A stretch of DNA of 64,000 nucleotides from UBA7803 sp041395905 (GTDB lineage Bacteria > Pseudomonadota > Gammaproteobacteria > Pseudomonadales > Azotimanducaceae), in the NCBI GenBank assembly GCA_041395905.1, contig JAWKZP010000020.1, positions 1 to 64,000 of the forward strand. The letters run 5' to 3'. A program made the translations under genes and the position numbers. Numbering within the stretch: position 1 is the stretch's first letter; each line of letters starts with the position of its first letter. Of the stretch, positions 1-7,707 are shown piece by piece. The notes beneath the pieces were generated by a model. That model worked only from the letters and a program-made list of their open reading frames with translations, had not been told where the DNA came from and searched no databases.

Positions 1-166
1 GGCGTGGCGCCCAGCGGATACGCCGGGCGCCGCTGCCGTCCAGAAAGGGTTCGCCCAGCTCGCAGGGCGAGCGCCAGTCCGCATCGAAGGTTTGCGAGAG
101 CTCGGGGTAGCTCTTGAGATAGTGCTCGACGAACTCGTCCAGCGCCGCATCGACCGCGCGGCTCAC
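1..166 (-). CDS. syd: Syd-like SecY-interacting protein, N-terminal part only
   Basis: Only the first 55 codons lie in the window; the gene runs off the left edge. The GTG start overlaps the stop of the upstream metal-sensor gene (GTGA), so the two are translationally coupled. The visible sequence has the layout of the Syd N-terminus: an amphipathic helix (ALDEFVEHYLKSYPEL), a W-x-SPCELG segment, then an R-x-I-R-W-x-P strand, resembling the SPC...YWQP pattern of E. coli Syd. Syd binds SecY at the inner membrane and is thought to monitor or clear faulty translocons. The assignment rests on this short N-terminus only, so it is tentative. Confidence 0.5.
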   Translation of the reverse strand, partial: MSRAVDAALDEFVEHYLKSYPELSQTFDADWRSPCELGEPFLDGSGARRIRWAPR

Positions 167-645
167 GGCGCCGCCTCGTCGCCTGGGCGCGGCCGCGGCG
201 GTCGCGGCATGCCGTGGGGTCGCGCCGCGGCCTCGAGCAGCTGACGCCGCTCGGCCGGAGTCATGGCCGCTGCCAGCTCCACCAGGCTCGCGTGTCCGGC
301 CTTCTGGCTAGCCAGCAGAGCGGTGCGGAATTCGCCGAGCGCCGCGTCCAGGCGTGCCACCTCGAACGGTTCAGCCGTCAGCGCTTCGTGGATTTCATGC
401 TGGGCCCGGCGCAGCGCCGGAAAGGTCGCGCGCATCTCCCGCAGATGCGGGCGCAACAGTGGCTGCAGCGCGTCGCGACGCTCCTCCGGCAGCTGCCGGA
501 TGACGTGCATGGCTCCCAGCATCGGATCTGCTGACAGGCGCGGCCACTCGGGGGCGCCGAACCTTCCGGCAATGAAGCCGAGCAGCGCCAGGTTCGCCGC
601 CAGGGAAACGACCAGCCCGGCAATCAGCCAGCGTTCAACGCGCAT
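163..645 (-). CDS. Periplasmic heavy-metal sensor-like protein (CnrX/ZraP type)
   Basis: A 160-residue protein with an N-terminal signal anchor (about residues 5-29, hydrophobic) and a charged helical domain facing the periplasm. It carries the MTPAERRQLL-type repeat and scattered His and Met residues of the metal-resistance/CpxP/ZraP fold. Such proteins bind metal in the periplasm and signal to a membrane anti-sigma factor. The gene overlaps the upstream anti-sigma gene by 11 bp, in an operon with an ECF sigma factor, which supports a sensor role. The metal cannot be read from the sequence. Confidence 0.7.
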   Translation of the reverse strand: MRVERWLIAGLVVSLAANLALLGFIAGRFGAPEWPRLSADPMLGAMHVIRQLPEERRDALQPLLRPHLREMRATFPALRRAQHEIHEALTAEPFEVARLDAALGEFRTALLASQKAGHASLVELAAAMTPAERRQLLEAAARPHGMPRPPRPRPGDEAAP

Positions 646-973
646 CGCCGAGTTCCTCCGCGAGATCGACGAACGCCAGGCTCAGCACCTCCTCGCTCAG
701 GCTCTGCTGATAGTCCCGGGTGACGCTGGTGCCGAGGACGAAGCCCAGCAGCAGCGGCACCAGAGCCAGCAGCGCCGGGCGCCACAGCGCACCGACGAGC
801 CAGTCGCCGAGGCGCTGCAGCGCATCCGCTTCGGGCACTGTGGCCATGATGCGCGCCGCCAGCCCGGGCGGTGCCCGATGCTCGCGCAGCTGCAGAAGCA
901 GGGCGTCGAGTGCCGGCTCGCTCAGGCCCCCTTCGCTTGCCGGAAGTTGGTCGTGCTCGTCGTTTCTGCTCAT
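635..973 (-). CDS. Membrane anti-sigma factor
   Basis: A 112-residue protein. It has a cytoplasmic N-terminal half with short helices that would hold the sigma factor, one transmembrane segment at about residues 66-84 (ALLALVPLLLGFVLG), and a short periplasmic tail. No zinc HxxxCxxC motif is seen. The ATG start overlaps the sigma gene stop (ATGA), the classic arrangement of an ECF sigma factor and its anti-sigma. The function is inferred from size, topology and position rather than from a conserved motif. Confidence 0.7.
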   Translation of the reverse strand: MSRNDEHDQLPASEGGLSEPALDALLLQLREHRAPPGLAARIMATVPEADALQRLGDWLVGALWRPALLALVPLLLGFVLGTSVTRDYQQSLSEEVLSLAFVDLAEELGDAR

Positions 974-1641
974 TTCGGGGTCTCTCCGTCGCAGGGTGCG
1001 ATGGCCGTTGCAGCCGCGACCTGCAGGCCGCGCGCAGTTCGTGCGATTCCAGTACCGTCGCCGGTACCGAGTTCCCGTCCCGGGCGTTCGGGCTGGTGGT
1101 CGCGCAGGGCATCCCGCAGGGTGCGACGGGCTCGCGCCAGCAGGGATTCCACCGCGCGCACGCCCAGATGCATGACCTCGGCAGCCTGCTCGTTGGAAAG
1201 CCCCTGCACCTGACACAGCAGCAGGGCGGAGCGCTGGTTCTGCGGCAGACGCAGCAAGGCTGCCTGCAGACGCTCCTGCAGCTCGGCGGCAGCTACGCGG
1301 GCCTCCGGTCCCGGAGCTTCGTCCTCCAGCGCGGCCAGCTGCGCATCCGGATCGTCGAGCGTCCCGGGCCGCGGCCGGCGGAAGCGGTCGATGCACTGGT
1401 TGTGCGCGATGCGGTGCAGCCAGGTGGTCACCTGTGCCCTGCCGGGCCGGAACGTGGCGGCCCGCTGCCAGACGCGCAGGAACACCTCCTGGCTGATCTC
1501 GTCGGCGTCAGCCTGCGAGCCCGTCAGGTGCACGACGTAGCCGTGGATCGGTGACAGATGCCGCGCGACCAGCAGCTCGAAGGCCTGCCGGTCGCGCTGC
1601 CTGACGCGTGCCATGAGCGCATCGTCATCGGGCTCCGCCAC
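970..1641 (-). CDS. RNA polymerase ECF sigma factor
   Basis: A 223-residue sigma-70 family protein with the two ECF domains. Region 2 spans about residues 20-90 and contains the DADEISQEVFLRVWQ core-binding segment and the TWLHRIAHNQCIDRFRR promoter-melting segment. Region 4 spans about residues 115-175 and has the helix-turn-helix LSNEQAAEVMHLGVRAVESL. About 45 residues after region 4 are low-complexity and could be a regulatory tail. It lies 16 bp downstream of the EF-hand gene and overlaps the anti-sigma gene, so it probably controls its own operon in response to a periplasmic signal. Confidence 0.9.
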   Translation of the reverse strand: MAEPDDDALMARVRQRDRQAFELLVARHLSPIHGYVVHLTGSQADADEISQEVFLRVWQRAATFRPGRAQVTTWLHRIAHNQCIDRFRRPRPGTLDDPDAQLAALEDEAPGPEARVAAAELQERLQAALLRLPQNQRSALLLCQVQGLSNEQAAEVMHLGVRAVESLLARARRTLRDALRDHQPERPGRELGTGDGTGIARTARGLQVAAATAIAPCDGETPK

Positions 1642-1657
1642 GTCGGCCGCTGGTCGT

Positions 1658-2452
1658 TCAGGTGCCGTCGGCCGGCCCGCTGGCCGGCGTCTGGCTGCCT
1701 GCGGCGCGCGCCGCCCGATGGGCCGCCCTGTGGGTCTCGCGATAGGCGCGGGCCTCGTCCGCGGTCACCGAGCCGTCGCCGTCGGCATCCATGGCTTTGA
1801 GTCGTGCCGCCGGGTCCGGCAGCTCGCTCCTGCTCAGCAGACCGTCCTGATTGCTGTCCAGGCGCTCGAACAGGCTGTCGGCAAACACCGTCCGGCCGGC
1901 TTCGGCGAGCTTGTCATGGCTGAACTCGTCGGCGGACAGGGAGCCGTCACCGTTGCTGTCGAGGGCGGCGAAGATCTTCGCGTCGCGCTCTGCCAGGGTT
2001 TGCGCGTCTTCCCTGCCCGGGCGCATGCCCGGTTGCATGCCGGGATGCGGCGCCATACCCATATGCGGTGGCTGTTGCGGGCCTGCGCCAGGCCGCCCGT
2101 CGGTACCCATCTGCGGGTGCATTGGCGGATGCGGCATGCGCATCCCATCACCCCTGGGTCCCTGGCGGCCCATGCCTGGTGACGGATGCAGCGACCATTG
2201 CGCAGCTTTCAGCTCGTCGCGGCTCAGCATCCCGTCGCCGTTGCTGTCGGCCGCCGCGAACCGCTCCGCCTGACGCGACTCCATCTCGGCGATGCTGATC
2301 GGAAAGCGCGCTTCCGCCGCATTCGGCCCGGGACCGTTGGGCGCGGCCAGCGCGCTGATGGCGCTGCTGACGGCGAGCACGCCCGCTCCGGTGAGCAGCG
2401 GCAGGCTCAGGCTTCGCAGAGAGGCGGGTCGGAACGGTTTCGAGAATTTCAT
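1658..2452 (-). CDS. Secreted EF-hand protein with four calcium-binding loops
   Basis: A 264-residue protein with an N-terminal signal sequence ending near the Ala residues at 35-37. Four canonical 12-residue EF-hand loops are visible: D69-E80, D165-E176, D199-E210 and D222-E233, each of the form DxNxDGxLSxxE. Between loops 1 and 2 (about residues 88-145) is a Met/Pro/Gly/His-rich linker that could bind copper or another metal. It is the first gene of the ECF sigma operon and probably acts in the periplasm as a calcium or metal sensor or buffer. No enzymatic domain is seen. Confidence 0.85.
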   Translation of the reverse strand: MKFSKPFRPASLRSLSLPLLTGAGVLAVSSAISALAAPNGPGPNAAEARFPISIAEMESRQAERFAAADSNGDGMLSRDELKAAQWSLHPSPGMGRQGPRGDGMRMPHPPMHPQMGTDGRPGAGPQQPPHMGMAPHPGMQPGMRPGREDAQTLAERDAKIFAALDSNGDGSLSADEFSHDKLAEAGRTVFADSLFERLDSNQDGLLSRSELPDPAARLKAMDADGDGSVTADEARAYRETHRAAHRAARAAGSQTPASGPADGT

Positions 2453-2503
2453 GTCGAGGCTCCTGGCGGATCGCCATTGCAGGTTACGCAGCCTTGTACG
2501 GGC

Positions 2504-3055
2504 TCAGTCGGCGGATCCGTCGCTGCGGTAGTCGATTGCCATGATCTCCAACAGGTCGACATCGTCGGTGTCCGGGTCGGCACGGCCGTCGTCGTCGGTC
2601 TGGCGGTCGTGACGGCTTACCCGGTCGCCGACCCGGCGGCCGAGCAGTGCCCGCGCCAGCGGGCTGTCGATGCTGATGAACGTGGGATCCTGATCGAACT
2701 CGTCCGGGCCCACGAGGCGGTAGCGGAACACCTCGCCCGCGCCATCGGCGAGCGAGACCCAGGCGCCGAAAAACACCCGGGAACGATCCGGCGGCACCCG
2801 GTCCACCACCTTGAGCTCGTCGAGTCGCCTCGACAGGAACCGGATCCGGGCATCGATCTCGCGCAGCTGACGCTTGCCGTAGATGTACTCGGCATTTTCC
2901 GAGCGGTCGCCCATGGCGGCCGCCTCGGCCACCTTGCGGGTCACCTCCGGGCGCTTGTCCTTCCACAACGACTTCAGCTCGGCCGTCAGCCGCGCATGGC
3001 CTTCCGGGGTGATGTAGGGGGCGCTTCTCGGTGCGGGCGGGCGATAGCGGCTCAT
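2504..3055 (-). CDS. greB: Transcription elongation factor GreB
   Basis: A 183-residue Gre factor. It rescues backtracked RNA polymerase by inserting an acidic coiled-coil tip into the secondary channel and stimulating transcript cleavage. The N-terminal coiled coil (about residues 15-85) holds the acidic tip GDRSENAEYIYGKRQLREID. The C-terminal FKBP-like domain has VFFGAWVSL and FISIDSPLARALLG, closer to GreB than to GreA. It is about 20 residues longer than E. coli GreB because of an Asp-rich insertion near the C-terminus (DDDGRADPDTDDVD). The start at 3055 was chosen because the homologous region begins there, not at the ATG further upstream. Confidence 0.93.
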   Translation of the reverse strand: MSRYRPPAPRSAPYITPEGHARLTAELKSLWKDKRPEVTRKVAEAAAMGDRSENAEYIYGKRQLREIDARIRFLSRRLDELKVVDRVPPDRSRVFFGAWVSLADGAGEVFRYRLVGPDEFDQDPTFISIDSPLARALLGRRVGDRVSRHDRQTDDDGRADPDTDDVDLLEIMAIDYRSDGSAD

Positions 3056-3149
3056 GTTGGGCGGTGACTGCAATGGGTGCTGATAGCCCGGACTTTTAAC
3101 GGCCCGGCCCGATAGACACAATCAGTCTAACGTCGCCGGGCGCGGATCG

Positions 3150-3155
3150 TATACT
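3150..3155 (+). promoter_or_regulatory. Possible -10 box (TATACT)
   Basis: TATACT sits 35 bp upstream of the ATG at 3191 in the spacer between divergent greB and the membrane-protein gene. It matches the sigma-70 -10 consensus in five of six bases. No good -35 element is seen at the right spacing, so this is only a candidate. Confidence 0.3.
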
Positions 3156-3190
3156 CGGGGGGTTCCACGGGAACGGACGGGAGGGACCCC

Positions 3191-3742
3191 ATGCGCCGAC
3201 TGTATTTCGTCGCCGACGATCTGGAAATCGTCGAGCAGGTGTCCGCCGCGTTGCGCGCTGCCGGCATCAGCAGCTGGAACTTTCACGTGCTGTCCAGGGA
3301 TGAAGCGGGCCTGTACCGCCACAGCATTCATTCGGCCGCCACCTACCACCAGCTGGACATCATCCACACCGGCGAGCGCTGGGGCCTGGTGGGCGGCTGT
3401 ATCGGCCTGGGAGCCGGTCTGATCGCCTACTTCGGCGAGCTGCTGCCCTGGAACGTAAACCTGCTCACGGTGCTGTTGATGACGCTGGTGGGCGCCCTGT
3501 ACGGCGCCTGGCAGGGCGGAATGGTGGGTATGACCCGCGAGAACTACAAGATCGCGCCCTTTCATGGTGACATCGAGGCCGGACGCCACCTGATCATGGT
3601 GGACGTCAACGACCGCAACCGCGCGCAGGTGCGGGAGATCATGAACATGCGCTTCCCGCAGGTGTCTTTCGGCGGCAGGGACAGTCCCATGATCAGCCCG
3701 TTTGCGCGCCCGGAGCGCGTTTACCACCAGAGCACGCACTGA
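3191..3742 (+). CDS. Conserved two-transmembrane protein of unknown function
   Basis: A 183-residue protein with a soluble N-terminal part (1-60) that looks like a small alpha/beta domain (RRLYFVADDLEIVEQVSAAL). Two adjacent Gly-rich membrane spans follow at about 64-82 and 88-110, then a cytoplasmic C-terminal domain (120-165) that resembles a second alpha/beta unit. The layout recalls stress-type proteins with a glycine-rich membrane hairpin between two soluble halves. A strong ribosome site (GGGAGGG) precedes the ATG. No catalytic motif is recognised. Confidence 0.75.
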   Translation: MRRLYFVADDLEIVEQVSAALRAAGISSWNFHVLSRDEAGLYRHSIHSAATYHQLDIIHTGERWGLVGGCIGLGAGLIAYFGELLPWNVNLLTVLLMTLVGALYGAWQGGMVGMTRENYKIAPFHGDIEAGRHLIMVDVNDRNRAQVREIMNMRFPQVSFGGRDSPMISPFARPERVYHQSTH

Positions 3743-3753
3743 CCGACGCACGG

Positions 3754-4287
3754 GTGACGCTGCGCTGCTTCGTCGCCAGCTTCCTGGATCGGCCGTCTGC
3801 CGATCTGCTGGCGGCGGCGGCCCGGCAGGCGCTTGCGCAGCTGGGCCCCGGCGCGCGCGCGTTGCGCGCGGTGGCGCCGGAAAACTATCACGTCACGCTG
3901 CGGTTTCTCGGTGCGCAGCCGGCCGCGGCGGTGGCACCGTTGCAGGCGCTGGTGGGCTCGCTCCAGGGCCATCCTGTGACCGCGCAGGTCCTCACCATCG
4001 GCGGATTCCCGCGGGCACGGCGTGCGCTGGTTCAGGCGGCGGAGCTGGCTGCGCAGCCGCAGCTGCAGGCGTGGGCCGTGGCGCTCGGTGAGCAGCTCGG
4101 TCCCGGGGACCGCCCGTTTCGAGCGCACATCACCCTGGCGCGTGCTCGCCGACCGCTGTATCTGCCGCCGCTGGTGCTCGACGAGCCGCTGGCAGTGACG
4201 CTGGCGGCGCCGCTGCTGTATCGCAGCGATACCCGGCGCGACGGCGCCGTCTACCAGGCATTGCTGCCCGGCGACACGCTCAGCTGA
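3754..4287 (+). CDS. thpR: RNA 2',3'-cyclic phosphodiesterase (2H family)
   Basis: A 177-residue member of the 2H phosphoesterase / LigT family. It hydrolyses 2',3'-cyclic phosphate ends of RNA and can join tRNA halves in vitro. The two catalytic HxT motifs are visible: H46-V-T48 (in YHVTLRFLG) and H125-I-T127 (in AHITLARAR), at the expected spacing. The GTG start lies 11 bp after the previous stop. The gene converges on mtnA and overlaps its end by 8 bp. Confidence 0.88.
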   Translation: MTLRCFVASFLDRPSADLLAAAARQALAQLGPGARALRAVAPENYHVTLRFLGAQPAAAVAPLQALVGSLQGHPVTAQVLTIGGFPRARRALVQAAELAAQPQLQAWAVALGEQLGPGDRPFRAHITLARARRPLYLPPLVLDEPLAVTLAAPLLYRSDTRRDGAVYQALLPGDTLS

Positions 4288-5296
4288 CAGGCGCCAGCAG
4301 CCTGGCCAGGCTGACGTCCAGCGGGGCCCTGGCGATGCCGCGTTCGGTGATGATCGCGGTGACCAGCGCGGCCGGGGTGACGTCGAAGGCCGGATTGCGC
4401 ACCGCCACCCGGGCCGCCGCCTGGCCCAGCACCTCCTCCGCCGGGCGCTCTTCGATGATCACGTCGGCGCCGCTCGCCGTTGCCGGGTCGAAGGTCGACG
4501 ACGGGCAGGCGACGTAGAACGGAATGTCGAAATAGCGGCACAGGATCGCCAGGTTCAAGGTGCCGATCTTGTTGACCACGTCGCCGTTGGCGGTGACGCG
4601 ATCGGTGCCCACCAGCACCAGGTCGATCTCGCCCGCGGCCATGAGGGCCGCCGCCATGTTGTCGCAGATCAGCGTCACGTCGATGCCGGCGGCGTCGAGT
4701 TCCCAGGCCGTGAGCCGGGCGCCCTGCAGCAGTGGCCGCGTCTCGTCGGCAAACACCCGAAACGGTACGCCGTCGGCGTGGCACAGGTACATGGGTGCGG
4801 TTGCGGTCCCCAGCTCCGATACCGCGAGGGCACCGGCGTTGCAGTGGGTCAGCACGCCGCCGCCCGATGGGATCAGCGCTTTGCCGTGCTCGCCGATCTG
4901 CCGGCAGATGATGCGGTCTTCGGCGTGAATGCGCTGCGCCTCGTCCGTGAGCGCGGCGAGCGTGGGCTCGCGCTCCGCGCGTGCGATGAGCCGCTGCGCA
5001 GCCCAGGCGAGATTCACGGCCGTCGGCCGGGCTCGTTTGAGGCGCTCGGCGCAGTCGCGCAGAGAGGTCTGAAACCCGCGCTCATCGGCCGGGGCCAGGG
5101 CACGCATGGCGACCACCAGCGCATAGGCCGTGGCAATGCCGATTGCCGGCGCGCCGCGCACGGCGAGCGTGCGGATCGCGTCGATGGCCGCGTCCAGATC
5201 GGCGATGTCGAGATATCGGACTTCGTGCGGCAGCCGGCGCTGGTCGAGCAGGCGCAGCCGTTGATGCTGCCAGATGATGGCCGCCGGGACGCTCAT
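4280..5296 (-). CDS. mtnA: S-methyl-5-thioribose-1-phosphate isomerase
   Basis: A 338-residue aldose-ketose isomerase of the eIF2B-alpha-like fold. It converts 5-methylthioribose-1-phosphate (or 5-deoxyribose-1-phosphate) to the ribulose form in salvage of S-adenosylmethionine by-products. Catalytic Cys152 (THCNAGALA) and Asp232 (VGTDRVTANGD) are 80 residues apart, as in characterised MtnA. RGAPAIG and DETRPLLQGARLTAWEL are also present. It lies 3 bp after the class II aldolase gene, so the two form an operon. No mtnC, mtnD or mtnK is nearby. Confidence 0.93.
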   Translation of the reverse strand: MSVPAAIIWQHQRLRLLDQRRLPHEVRYLDIADLDAAIDAIRTLAVRGAPAIGIATAYALVVAMRALAPADERGFQTSLRDCAERLKRARPTAVNLAWAAQRLIARAEREPTLAALTDEAQRIHAEDRIICRQIGEHGKALIPSGGGVLTHCNAGALAVSELGTATAPMYLCHADGVPFRVFADETRPLLQGARLTAWELDAAGIDVTLICDNMAAALMAAGEIDLVLVGTDRVTANGDVVNKIGTLNLAILCRYFDIPFYVACPSSTFDPATASGADVIIEERPAEEVLGQAAARVAVRNPAFDVTPAALVTAIITERGIARAPLDVSLARLLAPVS

Positions 5297-5299
5297 CGC

Positions 5300-5941
5300 T
5301 CAGGACCGTGCGGCGGCGAGCGTGCTGACCAGCAGGCTGCCCGCGTCCTTCGCGCTGGCCGCGCAGGCGAAAACGCCGTCTTCGTGGCCCAGCGTGACGA
5401 ACAGCAGCGGACGGGTCGGGTGCCGGCGCAGCACGTGTGCCACGGCCGCAGTCATGGCCGGGGAGCCGTAGCCGACGTTGTCCGGCGTGCACGGTAGTGC
5501 CAGTGCCTCGGCGCGCTGCCAGATTTCCGGACTGTGGCAGTGAAAGATCCAGCCGATCTCCGGATCGGCCGCGTAGATCATGGCGTGGGTGATGGTCTCG
5601 GAAGACGGCGGCTGCGTGCCCAGAGCGTCGACCCAGAAGCGCCCCAGATTGCAGTGCGTAACGCGCACGAGATCGTCCTGGGAGAGCCTGTCCTCGCCGC
5701 TGGTCTGGCTGGCGGTAATGACGAACTCCGCCGGATGGGCCGTGTCGCGCACGCTGAGATTGCCGAATCCCAGCCCGCCGTAGCGCTCGCTGGTCTGACC
5801 CAGCAGGCCCAGCTCGCGCAGGACGCTGCGCCATCCGTTCAGGGTGGCGAACGTCTGCTCCGGCAGCGGCGCGGTATCCGGCGTCTGCAGATCATAGGCA
5901 AACTGGATGACCCCTTCGGCAGGCGTTGCGGAATCGGTCAC
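5300..5941 (-). CDS. Class II aldolase/adducin family protein, partner of MtnA
   Basis: A 213-residue zinc-type class II aldolase domain. The GFGNLSVRD motif, the acidic catalytic position Glu115 (PPSSET) and metal ligands His134 and His136 (FHCHSPEIW) plus His186 (LGHEDG) are visible. Linked to mtnA, it should act on the ketose-1-phosphate. It could be a dehydratase (MtnB) in the methionine salvage pathway. It could instead be an aldolase giving dihydroxyacetone phosphate and an aldehyde, as in the DHAP shunt. The missing downstream mtn genes favour the second, but this is inference. Confidence 0.8.
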   Translation of the reverse strand: MTDSATPAEGVIQFAYDLQTPDTAPLPEQTFATLNGWRSVLRELGLLGQTSERYGGLGFGNLSVRDTAHPAEFVITASQTSGEDRLSQDDLVRVTHCNLGRFWVDALGTQPPSSETITHAMIYAADPEIGWIFHCHSPEIWQRAEALALPCTPDNVGYGSPAMTAAVAHVLRRHPTRPLLFVTLGHEDGVFACAASAKDAGSLLVSTLAAARS

Positions 5942-5985
5942 TGGTGTAGAATTCCCGCGCAGAATACGGGTTCAAGGATGCCACG

Positions 5986-6810
5986 ATGCAGGTGCAAAAA
6001 GCAGCCGGAGCGCTGGGCGCGTTCGTGAAGCAGGTATCCCTCGCGGACGCGGCGCAATCCGACGCGCTGTTCGACGACGTTCATGGGGCTCTGCTCGAGC
6101 ACCAGGTTCTGTTCTTCCGCGATCAGGATATTTCCCCGCAGGACTATCAGGCCTTTGCGCGGCGCTTCGGGCAGGTTGAGGGGCATCCCGCGTATCCCAC
6201 CGTGGCCGGGGCGCCGGACGTGCAGATTCTCGAGAGCACGCCGGAAAACCCGAGCAAGATCGAGGTCTGGCACACGGACATGACGTTCCGCCCGGCCCCG
6301 CCGGCGATCACGCTGCTGCACGGCCAGATCATTCCCCCCTATGGCGGCGATACGCTCTGGGCCAGTGCGACGGCCGCATACGAGGGCCTCTCCGAGCCGC
6401 TGCAGCGGCTCGTGGACGGGCTGTACGCAGTGCACGACTTCCGTCACGGCTTCCAGGAAAGCCTCGCGGAGCCCGGTGGCCCCGAGCGGCTTGCGCCGGC
6501 GATTGCGGCCAATCCGCCGGTGCGGCATCCGCTGGTGCGCACCCATCCCGAAACCGGGCGCAGGGCGCTGTTCGTCAACGCCCTGTTCACGACCCACATC
6601 GAGGGCCTGACGCGACGCGAGAGCGAGGCGCTGCTGACGTTCCTCTATCGTCACACGGTGACCGAGGAATACACCGTGCGCCTGAGCTGGGCGCCGAAGA
6701 CGGTCGCCATCTGGGACAACCGCTCGACTCAGCACAAGCCGGTGAACGACTTCTTTCCCATGCACCGAAAGATGCACCGGATCACCATTGCCGGCGACCG
6801 GCCGGTGTGA
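5986..6810 (+). CDS. TauD/TfdA-family Fe(II)/2-oxoglutarate dioxygenase 1
   Basis: A 274-residue non-haem iron oxygenase. The iron-binding facial triad is visible as His96-x-Asp98 (VWHTDMTF) and the distal His250 (STQHKPVND), with the 2-oxoglutarate-binding Arg in the following MHRKMHRITI segment. Family members hydroxylate taurine, alkyl sulfates, 2,4-D and related compounds; the substrate here is unknown. Its stop codon overlaps the start of a second, related dioxygenase, so both are made together. The start follows a short leader of 44 bp shared with the divergent aldolase gene. Confidence 0.9.
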   Translation: MQVQKAAGALGAFVKQVSLADAAQSDALFDDVHGALLEHQVLFFRDQDISPQDYQAFARRFGQVEGHPAYPTVAGAPDVQILESTPENPSKIEVWHTDMTFRPAPPAITLLHGQIIPPYGGDTLWASATAAYEGLSEPLQRLVDGLYAVHDFRHGFQESLAEPGGPERLAPAIAANPPVRHPLVRTHPETGRRALFVNALFTTHIEGLTRRESEALLTFLYRHTVTEEYTVRLSWAPKTVAIWDNRSTQHKPVNDFFPMHRKMHRITIAGDRPV

Positions 6811-7661
6811 TGGCTGACAAGCCCGCGAACGGTCTGCCCGGCGCCCGCCCCATGCAGGCGCCGTTCGGCCTCGAGGTGCAGGGCAGCGACCTGTTCGCGC
6901 TGCCCGCAGCGGCGCTGCAGGATGCCGTGCACGCGCACAAGCTGGTGGTGCTGCGCGACCAGACGCTGACGCCGGACGCTCTGGTAGCGGCCGCCGCACG
7001 GCTCGGCGAGCTCGATCAGTACCCGTTTGCCGAACCCCTGCCGGGTCATCCCTACGTGGTGGCGGTGGTCAAGAATCCGGAAGATACCAGCAACTTTGGC
7101 GGCGCCTGGCATTCCGATACCGCCTACCTGCCGCAGCCGCCGGGGTTCACGCTGCTCTACGCGGTGGAACTGCCGGAGCGCGGCGGGGATACCCTGTTTG
7201 CGGACATGCAGGCCGCGTACGCCGCGCTGTCGCCGGGCCTGCAGCGCACGCTGTGTGGTCTTTACGGGCACAACAGCGCCGACCTGGTACACGGCGCGGC
7301 GGGTGAGCATGCAGCGGTGGCCGGACAGAGCGTACCGGCTCGAACCACCCGCCAGATCACTCACGCCGATCACCCGGTGGTGCGGGTACATCCTGCGACC
7401 GGCGCCAGGGCTCTGTACGCGAGCCTGATCCACACGGCGCACTTCGTCGGCATGAGCCGACCGGAGAGCCTGCCGCTGCTGCGCTATCTGCAGCAGCACG
7501 CGGTCGCCGCCGAGCGCTGCGCGCGGCTGTGCTGGCAGCCGGGCACGCTGGCGATCTGGGACAACCGCAGCCTGCAGCACTACCCGCTGAACGATTACCC
7601 GGGCCAGCGCCGGGTCATGCACCGGGTCATTCTGCGCGGCGAGTCCCCGATCGCCGCCTGA
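6810..7661 (+). CDS. TauD/TfdA-family Fe(II)/2-oxoglutarate dioxygenase 2
   Basis: A 283-residue paralogue of the preceding gene, with the iron triad His101-x-Asp103 (AWHSDTAY) and His257 (SLQHYPLND), and the co-substrate Arg region QRRVMHRVIL. The start is taken as the ATG in TGATG, which overlaps the previous stop; a GTG one codon upstream is also possible. The pair probably acts on related substrates or as a heteromer, but the sequence alone cannot show which. Confidence 0.9.
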   Translation: MADKPANGLPGARPMQAPFGLEVQGSDLFALPAAALQDAVHAHKLVVLRDQTLTPDALVAAAARLGELDQYPFAEPLPGHPYVVAVVKNPEDTSNFGGAWHSDTAYLPQPPGFTLLYAVELPERGGDTLFADMQAAYAALSPGLQRTLCGLYGHNSADLVHGAAGEHAAVAGQSVPARTTRQITHADHPVVRVHPATGARALYASLIHTAHFVGMSRPESLPLLRYLQQHAVAAERCARLCWQPGTLAIWDNRSLQHYPLNDYPGQRRVMHRVILRGESPIAA

Positions 7662-7707
7662 CGCCGCGGCAGGGCGCACCCGTGTCCGCGGCTGATACGC
7701 CACGCGC

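Noticed and set aside
5926..5952. Promoter TTGCGG-15 bp-TAGAAT before the first TauD gene
   Set aside because: The spacing is too short and the -35 is poor; it also overlaps the start of the divergent aldolase gene.
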